The position numbers and the translations under genes are program-made. 64,000 bases of DNA from Holacanthus passer. Taxonomy: Eukaryota; Chordata; Actinopteri; Pomacanthidae. Under the pieces are notes generated by a model, which saw only the letters and a list, made by a program, of their open reading frames with translations, was not told the DNA's origin and ran no database searches. The stretch is taken from positions 11,708,501-11,772,500 of the forward strand of contig JAFREQ010000012.1 of the NCBI GenBank assembly GCA_025331565.1, written 5' to 3'. The number at the start of each line of letters is the position of its first letter. Position 1 is the stretch's first letter. Shown here one piece after another: positions 14,401-26,915 of this stretch.

Positions 14401-17400
14401 ATGAAAGCACATGATAGTTCCAGACTTCATTTAACACCTGAAATTTAATGTGAATTCCCAATAGTGCTACCAAATTAACAACCTCAGCTGTCAGCCAGGT
14501 CTTAAAATGTCGACAATGTGCTGAAAGGAAATTTGGGTATTTGGAGATGCTTTTGGGCTCTGTATCAAAATAAGAGTGTACATTTTAAGTACATACTCTA
14601 ATTCTCTATAATTACATGAATTAGATCTGTTTTTCAAAATGTGTATTATTGACAGTATTTTAAGGAGGCACACAAAATAAAACAAAATAAATGAACATTT
14701 CAACTGGTGCTATAAGTTAAGATATAAGCTACATTTTCCTTCAATACCTTTTTTTATTAGTGTCCATGGACAGTGGATCTCTGCTGATGTCAGAGATTGT
14801 GGACATCCCTGATGATTCTTCTCCCTCTGAGGACTCCTGTCTGATGGAGGTTGGGCTGAGGAACCAGGGGGAGAGGGGCCACAGGGCCATTGGTGAGGGG
14901 GGAGACGGAGGAGACTATGGGGAGCACATCAGCTTTCGTGGCCCCCCGTCTCAGACTCCAGAAAGTCCTCTGGCAGGAGGACCGAGGGCCAGGCGCTTCC
15001 TCAGAGGAGAGAGGTCCAACTCCTGCTCTTCACCCAGCACAGCAACCACCACGTACAGGTGAGGACAACTCACTTACTCATCATTGTGCAGAATTATTGG
15101 GATGTCTGTGAAGGTTCTCAGTCATCCAGGTCATGGTATTCAAGTGCAAGTCGAATCAAAGAAGGCAACTGGACTTGGACTCTCCTGTTTTGTCCTGCAG
15201 GTCTCCAGTACTGCGCCGCCAGGCCATGCTTGCTAGTAGCTGCTCCCAGCTGGAAGCAATAGGGGTTTCCACCTCTCAACAGCGATCTTCCATCTCAGAG
15301 TTTCGAGTTCAGCCCTCCTCTCCCTCACACCGGGGAACTGCCCCAAACTCCTCTGTTCCTCCCACTTCATCCTCCTCGGCCGCCAGTGAGCAGAGCGGCG
15401 GGCAGGGTAACAGGCCGCCCCTCCCAGGCCAACCCCTGTACCTTCGACGAAGGGCTGGGAAGACTGAGAAGGATGGAGAAGGCGTAAGGAGGGATAGCGA
15501 AGGGCTTCTCCGTCTCGTGAGGTCACACAGCGAGCCAGGCCTCGGCTCCTCGACTGATACAGGTAAGTCAGACACGGAAATGAGGACCTTTCTTGCATCA
15601 CTGTGTGTCCATAAACTGTCCTTCTATCTCCTCTTCTCTAGTTGACTTTGGCTCTGTCGGCAGCAAAGTATCTATAGACACAGGTAAGAGTCACCACCAC
15701 CTCTCTTTTACTTTTGCTTTTCACATCTGTCCAATTAAGGGCAAAAAGGCCCAACGAAACACTTCTAAGTTCAAAACATTTGCACCTAATGGCCATCATT
15801 TATCAAATCCTCTTAGAAAATGCTAATAATAATAATAACAATAGTTGTTGTTGTTATTATTATAAGTGCTTTGCCACAAACGTAACATAAGATGGAAAAT
15901 AAAACCCACTGAATAATAATAATAAAAGTAAAGTTATAGTATAGCAAAGTAAAAAATAGTAATAGAAGTGCAGCTTTGCAAAAGTGCGAGGCAAAGAGCA
16001 AACAAGAGTTTCCGGCTTGTATCAGGAAAGTCGTAGCTAGTGAACTGCTGAAGTGAAGAGATACATTTTTAGTTTTCATTATAAAATATTTAGTGAGCTG
16101 GCTTCCCTGATATCTATAGGTATTGCTTTGGGGCGTAACTGACAAAGGCTGCATCCCTTCTTTCAGTTGTTGCTGGGAACCTTCAATAAACCAGCAGCAG
16201 ATAATCACAGTGTTCTTGAAGCCAAATGGTGAACAAGGGAGTTAGCAGTGTATCTTGGTCCATTAAGAGCTTTATAATATAAGGAGGAGGACCTAAAATC
16301 AATTTTAATTGTTATAGGACACCAGTGCCAAGCAGCTAAAACTGGACTAATGTGCTCTTGTCTCCTCTTAGTTCTGGTTAATAGCCAGTGTGCAGTTTTG
16401 CATGAGTCTCGCAGTGTTATGTTTTGGGACACAAGTAAAAAGTACAGTACATCAAGTACAGCTTGGAATAAAGGCATGAATCCGTTTTTCAGCATCTATG
16501 TTTCTGTGGTGGACAAATGATGATTTGTCACCTTGTTAATGTGGGACTTGATGTTTAGATCTTAATCAAAGATAACACCAAGACTTGTAACCTCAAATCC
16601 AGATTACTTCTCTGCACAGTTAAAGTCTTGTACACCATTAGCAGAGATTTGATTACAGATTGACATTGAACAGTGTGCCTCACCCACCATGTAATGTCAT
16701 GGAACACAGCAAAAGATCTGCACTGGGCTTCACTGGAGGAATTGCTCAATATGAATCTGCATATTTGAGAGTTTAAGCAGCCTAGTTTGTACTTTTTATA
16801 GTAGATTTATCGAATCAACGATTACATTTCAACACAAAATCATATGCTCTTATTCTTTCTTGCAGACCATGAGGACAATGTGGCTTATTATCTCATTCCA
16901 ATAGTGTTTTAAACACTGTGCAGATATATAGTATACTTGCTTGAAACAAGGCTACACTTTCTCCAAGCAGAAATTTACAGCTATGACAGAGATGGATAGA
17001 TCAATAAATACAGATCAAGATCAGATGTAGCAGTTACAACCAGAGTATTTGTGTTCTGAACAATATTTTCAGGACTTAATTAATGTCTCTTTTGTGCAAT
17101 GTTGTCAACTTAATGTCAGAGAAGTAGTGATTCTGCTATTAGTTTTTAGTTAATTACTGACCTTTTGAACTGAACTGAAGAAATTTTTACTTAACTTCCA
17201 TCCTTAACTTCATCTCTCAAAGGTCCGTCTTCTGAGGCATGTCTGCTGCCCCGCACCTCTTTGCCTCCTGCTGCAGCTCTGCCGAGGAAAGGCAGCATGA
17301 AATCAGCAGCCACAGGGGTGCAGGTCCCGTGCAAACCTCCGCCCACCTCACCGCTGCGTTTACCTAAAGACTGCCACCGCTCCCTCGGAGACCTTAAGGT

Positions 17401-18017
17401 TAGTCTGAAAATTGTTGATACAGAAGCAACAAACACTTCACATTAAAGTCTTAGTAGGATTATTGTTTGACTGTCTTATTTCGTTTTCCCCTTCATTGAT
17501 CTTTTTACCTTTCCTTCAGGTGACTCGGGGTCTGGTGGCTCGCTTCCTGCAGCGCTCCAAACGCAACCTATCGCCCTCCTCCGAGCATGCTGGGAGCACA
17601 GGGCAGGGGCCTAAGAGAAGGAGTGGTGCTGAGGGTGCTGCCACCAACCACCTGCCATTGGAACAAGTATGATAACTATTTCTGATTAAAGTTCACTACA
17701 TCCAAAAAGTTCACTTCTTCTGCAAGTAAAGTCATGTCTAAATTTAATTACATCATCCTCAGGTGTTTCTAACCCCTTGGAACACCAGCCGAGCAGTACC
17801 CAACCATCACTCCCATCACCCTCATCGGCGTGGACACCACCACTCCCACAGTGACAGTCGACACAACCGGCACCACAGCGGTCGTGGGCCAGAGGGGATC
17901 CACCTCCGCAGCTGTGGAGATTTAAGCTCCTCTTCCACTGCATCGCTACGTCGATTGGTGACGCCCAATCCACCGCATGGTTCATCAGGAGCTCTCTACT
18001 CAGAGTCTGCACTGTAA
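11430..18017 (+). CDS. fam189b: FAM189B/ENTREP3 four-pass membrane protein
   Basis: Endosomal transmembrane protein. The ENTREP family is known to recruit NEDD4-type ubiquitin ligases such as ITCH. Fourteen coding exons: 11430-11663, 11751-11807, 12627-12734, 12889-13005, 13345-13452, 13642-13802, 13891-13990, 14101-14173, 14761-15058, 15201-15562, 15642-15683, 17223-17398, 17520-17666 and 17763-18017, giving 745 residues in one frame. Hydrophobic segments near residues 35-58, 76-93, 96-118 and 174-200 fit four TM helices. A Cys-rich loop (CVCC) lies between TM3 and TM4. The cytoplasmic tail has PPEY (about 249-252) and PPPY (about 281-284), followed by EAVMG. SMDSGSL, SPSEDSCL and LHLRSCGDLSSSS-type blocks match the mammalian protein. 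The C-terminus has a His-rich stretch. The human neighbours SCAMP3, CLK2, HCN3 and PKLR are absent before fdps. Confidence 0.94.
14013..14045. repeat. (TG)n microsatellite
   Basis: Interrupted TG dinucleotide run in a short intron of fam189b, just after the donor at 13991. Confidence 0.8.
16205..16750 (-). mobile_element. Degenerate LINE (non-LTR retrotransposon) 3' fragment
   Basis: Within the 1.5-kb fam189b intron (15684-17222). The minus-strand translation of 16205-16495 contains SPVLAAWHWCPITIKIDF followed by YYKALNG. This matches the common end of fish L2-like reverse-transcriptase ORFs (pattern HWLPV, then RIDFK, then YKALNG). Adjacent sequence around 16540-16600 ('cttaatcaaagataacacca') also looks repeat-derived. 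It is truncated, with frame breaks, and not active. Confidence 0.55.
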
Positions 18018-19990
18018 GGAGGAGAGGAGGGTGAAGGAAGAAGAGAGGAGGGAAATAGGCGGCATGCGAGTTGACAGGGTTGTAAGGAAGACGGGGATGG
18101 GAGATAATGAGGCAGTTTAGTGGAGGTATCTACAGCAGTACTGAAATTCTGAAAGTCTTCCCTCCTTTTCCTCTTTGTCATCTCTGTTTCCTGAAGCCAA
18201 CTGTGCAAATGGCCTTACTCAGTGGTGCTCTTTATCACTCTGAACATCAGCCTAGAGCTCACACTATTTCACTGTTCAACATCAGTGAAACGGTCACTAA
18301 ATGCTTATTTCTAGGCAGCGTGGTCCCTGTGCTAACAGAATAAACCTACAACTGGCAGCGGCAACCAACCAGAAGCATCTTTTCTGCTGTATTCCTCTCT
18401 CCCTCTCTCAATACTCATCTGGAAACATCTGTCCCTTAAGACTGGAAACGGACCTCAGCTAGCATCCATGCTACAACAACCACTTACTCACGTGTACATT
18501 CAGTCAATTACATACAGTAACTATGGGTTGCAATATGCTTCTGGCCCTTTTGTACATTGCTATTCATCCACAGGATCGCTCAGGTGAAGTGATCATGAAA
18601 ACCCTTATTTTGTCTTCCATTGATAAAAAAAAATGCATCTCAATAAACATATATTTAGCTGAATAAAATGTAAGATAAACAGATGAGGTTGCACATGAGG
18701 ACAAAAGCTCTCACTTGGAAAACCCTATACTGAGTTGCTTATTTTGTCTTTTTCTTTTTGCAGTTCAGCTTCCCACTTTCTCCACGCTTTCCCACCTCCA
18801 CATTGGCCTTCAAAAAAAAAAGGCAGCCAGCATTTTTAACACTGACATTATTGCACGCCACAGACACATGCTCAGCCTTTGAAATGTATTATCTGTGGGT
18901 GGCCCCTGGACACGGTGGTTTGATTTGCATATGTGCATGTTTTTTGCTACAGTCTCCCAAATACAGCAGGAACCTTGTGCATTCAATCCTGACCGTCTGT
19001 GTAACTAAGTAATGTCTTTATCTGCATGTTTTGGCAATGCTTTTTACTTTTTTTCCTCTCGCACCCAAGACGTATGATAGTAGCCATTTGAAATGTGTTT
19101 GTGTTAATAGATAACTGAAGGTGAAGGTTGGAGTCAAAGATGTGCAGTGCTCCCAAAGTTTTCTGCCAGATGGCTCCCAACATGCCTCTGCATCTTAATT
19201 TGATTTTGATAGGATGTGAAGAAGTGCACAGGCATATCTGTGACACTGACTAAAGCAGCCTGGTCCAGTCAGATAAAGATTTGTAAATTGCACTGTGACT
19301 CTGATGACATGAAGAGTCTCTTGCAATAAATGTACAGACAAATTTGAGGTTGGGCTTCACACTATGTGTTGGCATGGGTTCTCTTTTGGATGGGTGGTTA
19401 AATAAAAAAAAGGCTGCTGACAGTCCAGTGACTGAACATATGATGGGTCTGGCAGCTCTGGATACTGGATTTTGAAGTGTATCAAATTTGTGTCAGATTG
19501 GAGGGTCTTTTTCTCTGGAAAGTCTTTCTTGGCACGCTCACTAAGTGATGACTCCATATCAGTAAAGGCACATTTTGGATACACTCATATGTATGTAACT
19601 AATTTTAAAAACTGACATGCATACACACTCCCTTAGTAAGGCACTGAGCTGTATTTCTACCTCCTGTCTTGCATTAAACATTATTTATTTGAAGAAATGT
19701 ATATCTGTATGGCAGGCTTAACAGGATAGAGCCTTGAAACCTGAATAATAAATGTATCTAAATATGACACCTATTCCAGATTTTAAATGCAGTGTCAATG
19801 GCAAAACTTTCAATGCAAGTTATGTATTTCAAAATATGAAATAAATGATAGACATCAAGTAAAAATACTATGTTGATGTTTTGTACATATTATGAAGGTT
19901 TGACTGTACTGGAAGGTTAAATTTCTTTATTTTTTTGTTTCTGTTTTGTCCATTTTTTTCTTTTCTTCTCTGTCAGTTTAACTGTAATTA
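18018..19990 (+). other. fam189b: fam189b 3' UTR
   Basis: No coding exon is recognised. Candidate AATAAA signals lie at 19325-19330 and 19840-19845, so the 3' UTR may be 1.3-1.8 kb long, with possible earlier signals. The span is AT-rich with chance ORFs only. Confidence 0.5.
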
Positions 19991-20023
19991 TAATATTTAA
20001 GGCTCACTAAAGAGGCTTCACTA

Positions 20024-20366
20024 ATCGCCCCACTCCACTTAAACCCCACCTCTTCTCAAATCCTATTGGTCAGTCCGTGTGAAAGCCCATCCTGGTTCGA
20101 TGCTACCGGCCAATCAGAACGTTCAATGTCAAATGGAGCCTTCGCTAAATCCACGCCCACACGCCCCACTCGCTGTGGACGATGGGAAATTTAGTTCCGC
20201 TGCTTTATAATAAAACGGACGGTAGCGGGACAACGAACTACAAACGGCACATCCTGGTTTTAAGAGACGTTCACAGACTTCAGGTTGACAGCAAAACGAA
20301 GAAACAGAAGATAAACGTTTTTGTTGTATTAAACCGAACAGTGTGAGATAAGAGGACAGTGTCATT
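20024..20366 (+). promoter_or_regulatory. fdps: fdps promoter with SRE-like and CCAAT elements
   Basis: ATCGCCCCAC at 20024-20033 differs by one base from the classic sterol regulatory element ATCACCCCAC. An inverted CCAAT box (20065-20069) and a direct CCAAT box (20110-20114) follow within 100 bp. SREBP with NF-Y is the known control logic for mammalian FDPS, so this spacing is meaningful. No exact SREBP footprint can be proven from sequence alone. Confidence 0.55.
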
Positions 20367-23300
20367 ATGGTATGTAAAGGAATATGTATGAGGAAAAAAT
20401 ATTTTGATTTGCTCAGCTGTTGCTCTCTTTGTTAACAGTCCGGATGCAGGATAACAATATAAGCTAACGTCAGCTAACGCTTCTTTTCATCACCAGAAAC
20501 TTGCTAGCTAATAATAGCAATTCTCTTGAGCTAATCCTTGCTGTTGTTGTTATTGAGCTTAAAGGGATATAAGAACATGGAGCTAACTAGCTTGACAGTT
20601 TTCCATAACCGGAACTAGTTACCGCTACAGTCAGACAAGTTTGCCGCAGCTTGTTCACGGTTGGACGTTTGGACGGTAGTTTGGGGATGAGACGTCTGCT
20701 CAGCTGGGTCATTAATGCCCCTAAAACAATCCGGACCACGTGGCTGGTCGTGTCCAAGCCTACGTTTAAAAACTCATCTGTTGTGTTGTGCACCTCGTCT
20801 TCCCAGGGAGACAACATGTGCAATGGGACACACAGCAAACAGGCGCTGCTGTCGGACCCTCAGCTGTTTGAAGCCCAGTTTGAGGAGCTGGTGACGGAGC
20901 TTGTGGAGAGAGACCTCGCCGATCCTTCGCTGGCTGATGCTCTGAGCAGGTTGAGAGAGGTGTGTATGTCTGTTGTCTTCTGACGAGGTGTGTCTGACAG
21001 GTGCTGAGCTGCCGTTTCATGTGCTTCTTTTCCCTCGTAGGTTTTGGTGTACAATTCTCCTGGAGGCAAGAGGAACCGAGGCCTGTCTGTGATTGGCTCA
21101 CTGAGGGAGCTTCTCCCACCCAGTCAGCTCACACAGGACATAGTGCAGCGGGCCCTGTTGGTGGGCTGGTGCATTGAGTTGGTAAGGACATGTGGTATGT
21201 TAAAGGAGAAGTCTGGCAAGAGTACACATTTTTCTTATTGTCAACACACCCCATTAAGCCAAAGCCTGATGTACCACATATCTGTATTGTTATCCAAATC
21301 ACATCAATGAGCCACACATTTGAATTGTGTGACATGTTGCTTCAGTATGATGAACATGGGAACCACATACTATCCTGATCCTCTACAGCAAATACTCACC
21401 AGTGCACCAACTCCTTGAATAGACCATCATATGCACATTATTTTTACTATTTTAGTAATATTTGGTATCAGTTTTGATGTTAAGCTTTTTATAGAAATTA
21501 TTTGGCATTTTTTTAAAACTTGTAAATATATATTTGTGACCCTTTTTTAAGGTTTACATTATGTCTTCAATAGGAACAAATTGGCTTGGGAACAAGTGCC
21601 ATGGACAGTTCAGAAAGTATTTAGAAACAGCCTGCATTGTTGGTTTTCATCTACTAATGGGCTTTGTTAACGAGAAGAAAAATATAAAATGATGTCAGCC
21701 TTATGCTTTAAAATTGTCTATGTGGGCTTTTGTGTCATGATTCATGTTCAGACCTCCTTCTTGCCAAGTTTGCAGAAGTAAAAGAATTCTGGCACAAAAG
21801 AGACACAGTGGTTTATTATACAACCCCAATTCCAAAAAGTTGGGACATTGTGTAAAATGTTACTAAAAACAGAATTTGATGGTTTGCAAATCATATAAAG
21901 TCTAATCAAATGTTGAAACTGAAAAATGTGTTTGTTTTATAAAAAATGTATGCTCAAACCAATAAATTCACACTGTCTTCATACCTAATCTTATTTCGAA
22001 AGTTACCCTCAAATGTTTTTTTTCTTTGGTAGGAAGGGAGCTGTTATGTGCTGCCCAATGTGTTGCTAAAACTTCATCTCTCATGCACAGACTCAGACTG
22101 ACTGGTGTAATGACACTTTGGAAGGGTGTTACGTTCTCTAAGTCATTGCGTGTTACAACTGTGTCTCTCTTGCTTGCAGCTTCAGGCGTTTTTCCTCGTT
22201 GCAGATGATATCATGGATGCATCTGTGACTCGGAGAGGACAGCCCTGCTGGTATAAGAAGGTGAGACTTGATGCATTCCAGGAAAAGAGACATTAAAAGG
22301 GCTTTTCTTTGTCTTGTAATGTAATTGATTGATCACTCAGTTTCTAAGGTGAATCCTGTCTGTTTGTTTTTTAAGGATGGAATCGGTCTGGATGCCATCA
22401 ATGATTCATTTCTTTTAGAAGGGTCAATCTACAGATTACTTCGCAGACATTGCAGGGATCAGCCCTACTACATCCACCTACTGGAGCTATTTACTGAGGT
22501 ACTATACATCCTGATTGATTACACAGACACACACACTATCACAGATTTCTAAAAGCATCTCTGTTTGTTGCAGACATCTTTCCAGACGGAGCTCGGCCAA
22601 GCTCTTGACCTAATGACAGCTCTTCCTGGTCAGATTGACCTCAACAGATTCACCATGGAGAGGTAGTGAGGTTCAGTCTGTGAAGCTAATTTGCACAGAA
22701 GAATGTTGTTTTCCAAAGCTAATTGATGTAATTTTTTCTCTCCTTGTCTTTCAGGTATAAAGCTATTGTGAAATACAAGACTGCCTTTTATTCTTTTTAC
22801 CTCCCAGTGGCAGCTGCAATGTACATTGTGAGTATACTGTGCACACATGATGGAAGGAATTCACAGGCACAATGGCAGCAGACCAGCTGACAAAATCTGG
22901 TCAAGAAAAGTAACAGGGTGATGTCACACTCCTTATCATAATGACTGTACCTTCCTTTTCTAGGCAGGAATTAAGAGTGAAGAGGAGCACAACAATGCTA
23001 AACACATCTTGCTTGAGATGGGAGAGTTCTTTCAAATACAGGTAATTACTTTTACATGTCATCCCACTTTTGTATCACATATTCAATAATATACTGCCGA
23101 CTATACAAAGTTAATAACCACCTGATGTGTTTCATTTGAAGGATGACTACTTAGACTGTTACGGGGACCCTACTGTGACAGGAAAGATTGGTACAGACAT
23201 CCAGGATAACAAATGCAGCTGGTTGGTGGTGACAGCCCTGGAAATCATGACTCCTGAACAGAGAGCAGAGCTGGAGGTGGGACTTCAGATAACAACCCTT

Positions 23301-23859
23301 TCTATTTGACCACTTTAAATATGTGTCAATATTATTTGGCTGCAAAGTATGTGCAGAGTGGTCTGCACAGATCTTGAGGCTTGCAAACACTCGGTAATAC
23401 TCAAGAAGTGTGTAATACAATATGCAGTTTTTATTTACTGTTTCCTTCACAAAAAAATCAGCAATAAAGACTTTATTGGAATCATTTGTTTCCAGAATGG
23501 CCAAACTATTTTCTTAGCACAGATTGCCCTTGTTTTTATGGTTCTGATCTTCAATGTATCTGGTTGTCTCTGATCCCACATTTTTTAGAAGTACTACTAG
23601 ACTCACTCACTACATTGTTCATCAGAAAAACTTAATTTCACCTTCATCTCCCCCTCAGGCATGTTACGGGCGCCACGATGATGCCAGTGTGGAAAAGGTC
23701 AAAGCACTGTACAACAGCCTGCAAATGCCAACACTGTACCACAGATATGAAGATGAAAGCTACCAGCGGCTACAGAAACTCATTGCTAGTCATGCTCAAA
23801 ACCTTCCTCACTCAGTCTTCCTCAACTTTGCAGAGAAAATCTACAAGAGGAACAAGTGA
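20367..23859 (+). CDS. fdps: Farnesyl diphosphate synthase
   Basis: Makes geranyl and then farnesyl diphosphate from IPP and DMAPP in the mevalonate/isoprenoid pathway. Ten coding exons: 20367-20369 (ATG only), 20807-20959, 21041-21181, 22180-22260, 22376-22498, 22574-22662, 22755-22827, 22964-23041, 23142-23276 and 23659-23859, giving 358 residues. The first Asp-rich motif is DDIMD (about 108-112), preceded by FF at -5/-4, the chain-length signature of short-chain eukaryotic enzymes. The second is DDYLD (about 248-252). GKIGTDIQDNKCSW and the C-terminal KIYKRNK (basic end) are intact. All catalytic residues expected of the family are present. An alternative 5' start with a presequence is annotated separately. 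Confidence 0.96.
20687..20806 (+). CDS. fdps: Candidate alternative N-terminal extension of Fdps (mitochondrial-type)
   Basis: Reading back from exon 2 through its acceptor, the frame stays open to an ATG at 20687. This adds 40 residues beginning MRRLLSWVINAPKTIRTTWL, with Arg/Lys and hydrophobic residues and no acidic residues, as in mitochondrial presequences. The junction reads LCTSSSQGDNM, similar in layout to the human long isoform, which also carries a mitochondrial leader. It would require a second transcription start inside intron 1. Confidence 0.45.
21819..21960 (+). repeat. Dispersed repeat family B in an fdps intron
   Basis: Begins 'acaaccccaattccaaaaag' followed by 'ttgggacattgtgtaaaatg' and 'gatggtttgcaaatc'. 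I recognise this as a very common teleost repeat end. A second, more diverged piece lies at about 9650-9710 ('gctgtgtaaaatataaataa'). It is non-coding. Confidence 0.55.
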
Positions 23860-24950
23860 GAGAGAACGGTGGTCACAAACAGTGCCAGGCGGTTCTCTTT
23901 TGACTTTTATCATGAGGCGCACATCATCTCCTCTCCATTTTAAAGAGGGTTTGCCAGGGACAAGGCTCGGACTCCCAACAGCTTGAACCAAACAGGGCTG
24001 TGATATTTAGAAATCCTGCAGGCAGTTTCTTAACTTGGCTATGATTTGTAGCTATTTTGTTGTGAATGTCTCTGAGCAGAATGTCTGTTTTGCTCCATGA
24101 TATCTTTTTGTTGAACCTAGAGCATAATGTACAGTGTCTCCAGCCATTTCTTCACTGGATATAAGAATGACAAGACTCACAAGGTCTAGCTTTCATATTC
24201 GTCAGCCCTGAAGAATGCATGGAAGGACGAAGATACAAATCAAATCAAATAGTCAAACCATTTTGTTTTTGCAGGAATAGATATATTAATTGCTTAAACA
24301 AGAGACCGTACATACAGTATGTGACAGTAGATGGGTCAAACCTGATCATCTTTCTAATTCCATATATTTTTATATTGCTGCTATAAAGTCAGTACTGGGC
24401 AGGGTGTTATTGTTTTTAATTAATTTATGACCAGTCTTTTTCTTCTCTGTTTCATTGTTTTGATGGGGTTTGTGTTGGCTGTGAAGCAGAAACAAAAAAA
24501 TAAACTATTTTGACAGTCGATTAATTGTTTCAGTCATTTCTCAAGCAAAATGCCAAGACTTTATCTTTCCAGCTCTTCAAACATGATTTGATGCTTTTGT
24601 TTGCTGTACAGTATGTGATTGCAAATTAAATATCTTTGGGTTTTGGACTTTTGATCAGATGAAACAAGCAATTTGAAGACAACAACTCGGGCTAATTATA
24701 AACTATAAACATATATATAAAGAATATTACAGACAGATAACTTCATAATAATAATCATGAGTAGAAGCCAGAGTTGGCTGCATGAGAGATTTGATTAGTA
24801 AACGCCCTTGAAGACAGATGAATAAATACATGAATACATTTCTGATGTAAGAGAAGTGAAAGCAAATGTGACTCTTCCTCTTAATGCATGCCTCAAAACT
24901 GATCATTTGAGGGAAGCTGAAAATGACTCAAGATGAATTGGATGTGATGA
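23860..24950 (+). other. fdps 3' UTR and fdps-rusc1 spacer
   Basis: A likely poly(A) signal is AATAAA at 24499-24504. It is immediately followed by a reverse-orientation copy of repeat family A (24505-24700), so the 3' end seems to abut the repeat. No gene is recognised between there and the CpG-containing start of rusc1 at about 24950. Confidence 0.5.
24505..24700 (-). repeat. Dispersed repeat family A
   Basis: Starts 'gacagtcgattaattgtttc' and continues with 'aaatatctttgggttttgga'. Reverse orientation relative to the 5997 and 26150 copies. Confidence 0.5.
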
Positions 24951-24954
24951 TAAG

Positions 24955-25135
24955 GGGTGTGGTTTGGTTGGGGTCGGTGATGGAGGAGGAGGAGGAGGAG
25001 GGCGATGGTTTGTTGGATTCTCGCGAGAAGACAGATGCTGAGGCTGCTACCGTCGGAGAGAGAGACTCACATTCACGGAGCGACTGGGCTGAGATGGAGA
25101 CCTTCATCCATCTTTACCTGCATCTGATCGTGAGT
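24955..25135 (+). promoter_or_regulatory. rusc1: rusc1 promoter/5' non-coding exon with BANP-type CGCG element
   Basis: The palindrome TCTCGCGAGA at 25019-25028 is a perfect match to the CGCG element bound by BANP in CpG-rich promoters. A donor-like GTGAGT follows at about 25131. The first acceptor before the rusc1 ATG is at 26788, so 25030-25130 is probably the 5' non-coding exon. The exact transcription start is not visible. Confidence 0.5.
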
Positions 25136-26788
25136 CGAGTCCTCGTTTATTATTTCACTGTGTATATGTTTTGTTCTTAAATGCACCTGCAAAGTGTGGT
25201 CGGGTAAGAAAAAGCCCTTATTCCCACACGGCGCCTGCGTAGATGAAGAGACGTGCAATCCTGTAAATAGCACAGATGTTTTATTGGATAAATCGTTTTT
25301 AGCTATAATGCATTATTGTCATCTATTTTAATTGCAGTCTATATATCATGTGTAATATTTGGGTTATAATAGGGATGGATGGGCCTGTATATCAGGGCGA
25401 TGCGGTTGGTGGTACCCCCCCTCCCCTCCTCCCTGTCTCCATCAGCTCTGTGGGATCAATACATGCACAGGATGGGTTAAATTACATATGATAACATGCA
25501 TGTTTTGTTTGTCTTATTTTAATGTTTTGGGTTTTTTATGGCCATTCAGATGATAGGTGAGCAGTGTTAGTGATTTATATTCTTCAGTGATGTGAAGGAC
25601 ACTGTGGAGGAATATGAGCAATAGCCTTCAGTAAATGGGCTTTTTAAAAAAGGCAGACTCGGTGTTGTTCAGCCTGATTATTTCATGCTCCAGTTAAATG
25701 TGCTTTTTATGTTCAGTCATTGCTTTTAGGTATAGTGATTTTTTTTGATCTACATCTTACAGCCTCTCATCAGCCTGTAAGGATGGAGACAGGCACAGAT
25801 GGAGACAGCCTGACTACTGTAAACTCATGAATATCAATGCTCTGTGAGGCTGGACATGACTGATGCAGATGATGAGTGACAGCTATTAAACTATAAATTA
25901 GGTGGCAATTATTATCACAGGGATCGTTTCGTGTGTGTGGGTGCGTGCTTGAGTTTGAATGGATACGGTAGATAACATCTGAAAATCAAGATAATAGCAT
26001 AACAGATGCACACAAATGGAGCAAGTGCACTATTTGTTTAACTGCTCATAAAAGCTCATGAAAATATTTAAATGCTATTACATAAAACTAGAGAAGCCAC
26101 TTCCTACTGCATTACATTAATAACGAATAATTAAAAGATGCATCATAAAGGCTGCAACTAGTAATTTTGTCATTATCAATTGCTCTATCGATTGTTTTCT
26201 TGATTAATCAGTTAAGTATTTTGTTATACTGTGTCAGAAAAAAAGTTTTGAATAAAAATCACAGTTTTCCAGGGTAAAGTCTTCAAATGTTTTGTTTTGT
26301 CCCAACAACAGTCTAAAATGCAAATATAGTCAGTTGACTATCATAAAAGACCACAATGAAAGCACATATTCACAACTGACATGTCAGTAAATATTTGTTT
26401 TGTATTTTTCATTTTCATTTCATTCATGAATTAAGTGATTAATTGTACATCAACATAGTTGCTGGTTAAATTTTCTTTCAATTGACTAATTGTTTCAGCT
26501 CAAATTACTTAAGTGGTGATGCTTGATAATGTGTTGGGGTTTTTTTCACAGGACAGAGAAACAGTGTGTGTGTTCATATCACTGCTGTGTCCTCCCAGGA
26601 CTTGGGCTGTGATAATTATAAAACAGAAAGCCCAAAAGCAATTGAGTTTTAATGAATAGTCCAGATGATGGGTTTAACTTCAAAGACTTAGCCTAATATG
26701 AAAACATGTGTACAGCTAGAAATCGGTCTTTGAAGAGCTGAATTTGCTCGTACTCCTTATTCACTGTGTGTCTCCTTTGATGTTACAG
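25136..26788 (+). other. rusc1: rusc1 first intron, with repeat family A copy at about 26150-26510
   Basis: AT-rich intron. 26150-26510 begins 'ggctgcaactagtaattttg' and carries 'ctattgattgttttcttgat'-like sequence, and is a forward copy of repeat family A. Nothing coding is recognised. The acceptor at 26788 precedes a short 5' UTR segment and the ATG at 26916. Confidence 0.5.
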
Positions 26789-26915
26789 GATCTTGGGAGT
26801 CAAGCCAAGATGTGACCGTCACAGCGCGTCATAGTTTGGATCTGTCCAGCCTTTACAACACTTGTTTCTATAGCAACAGAAATATCACAGCATCCTAAAA
26901 AGTCCCATTCCCACA

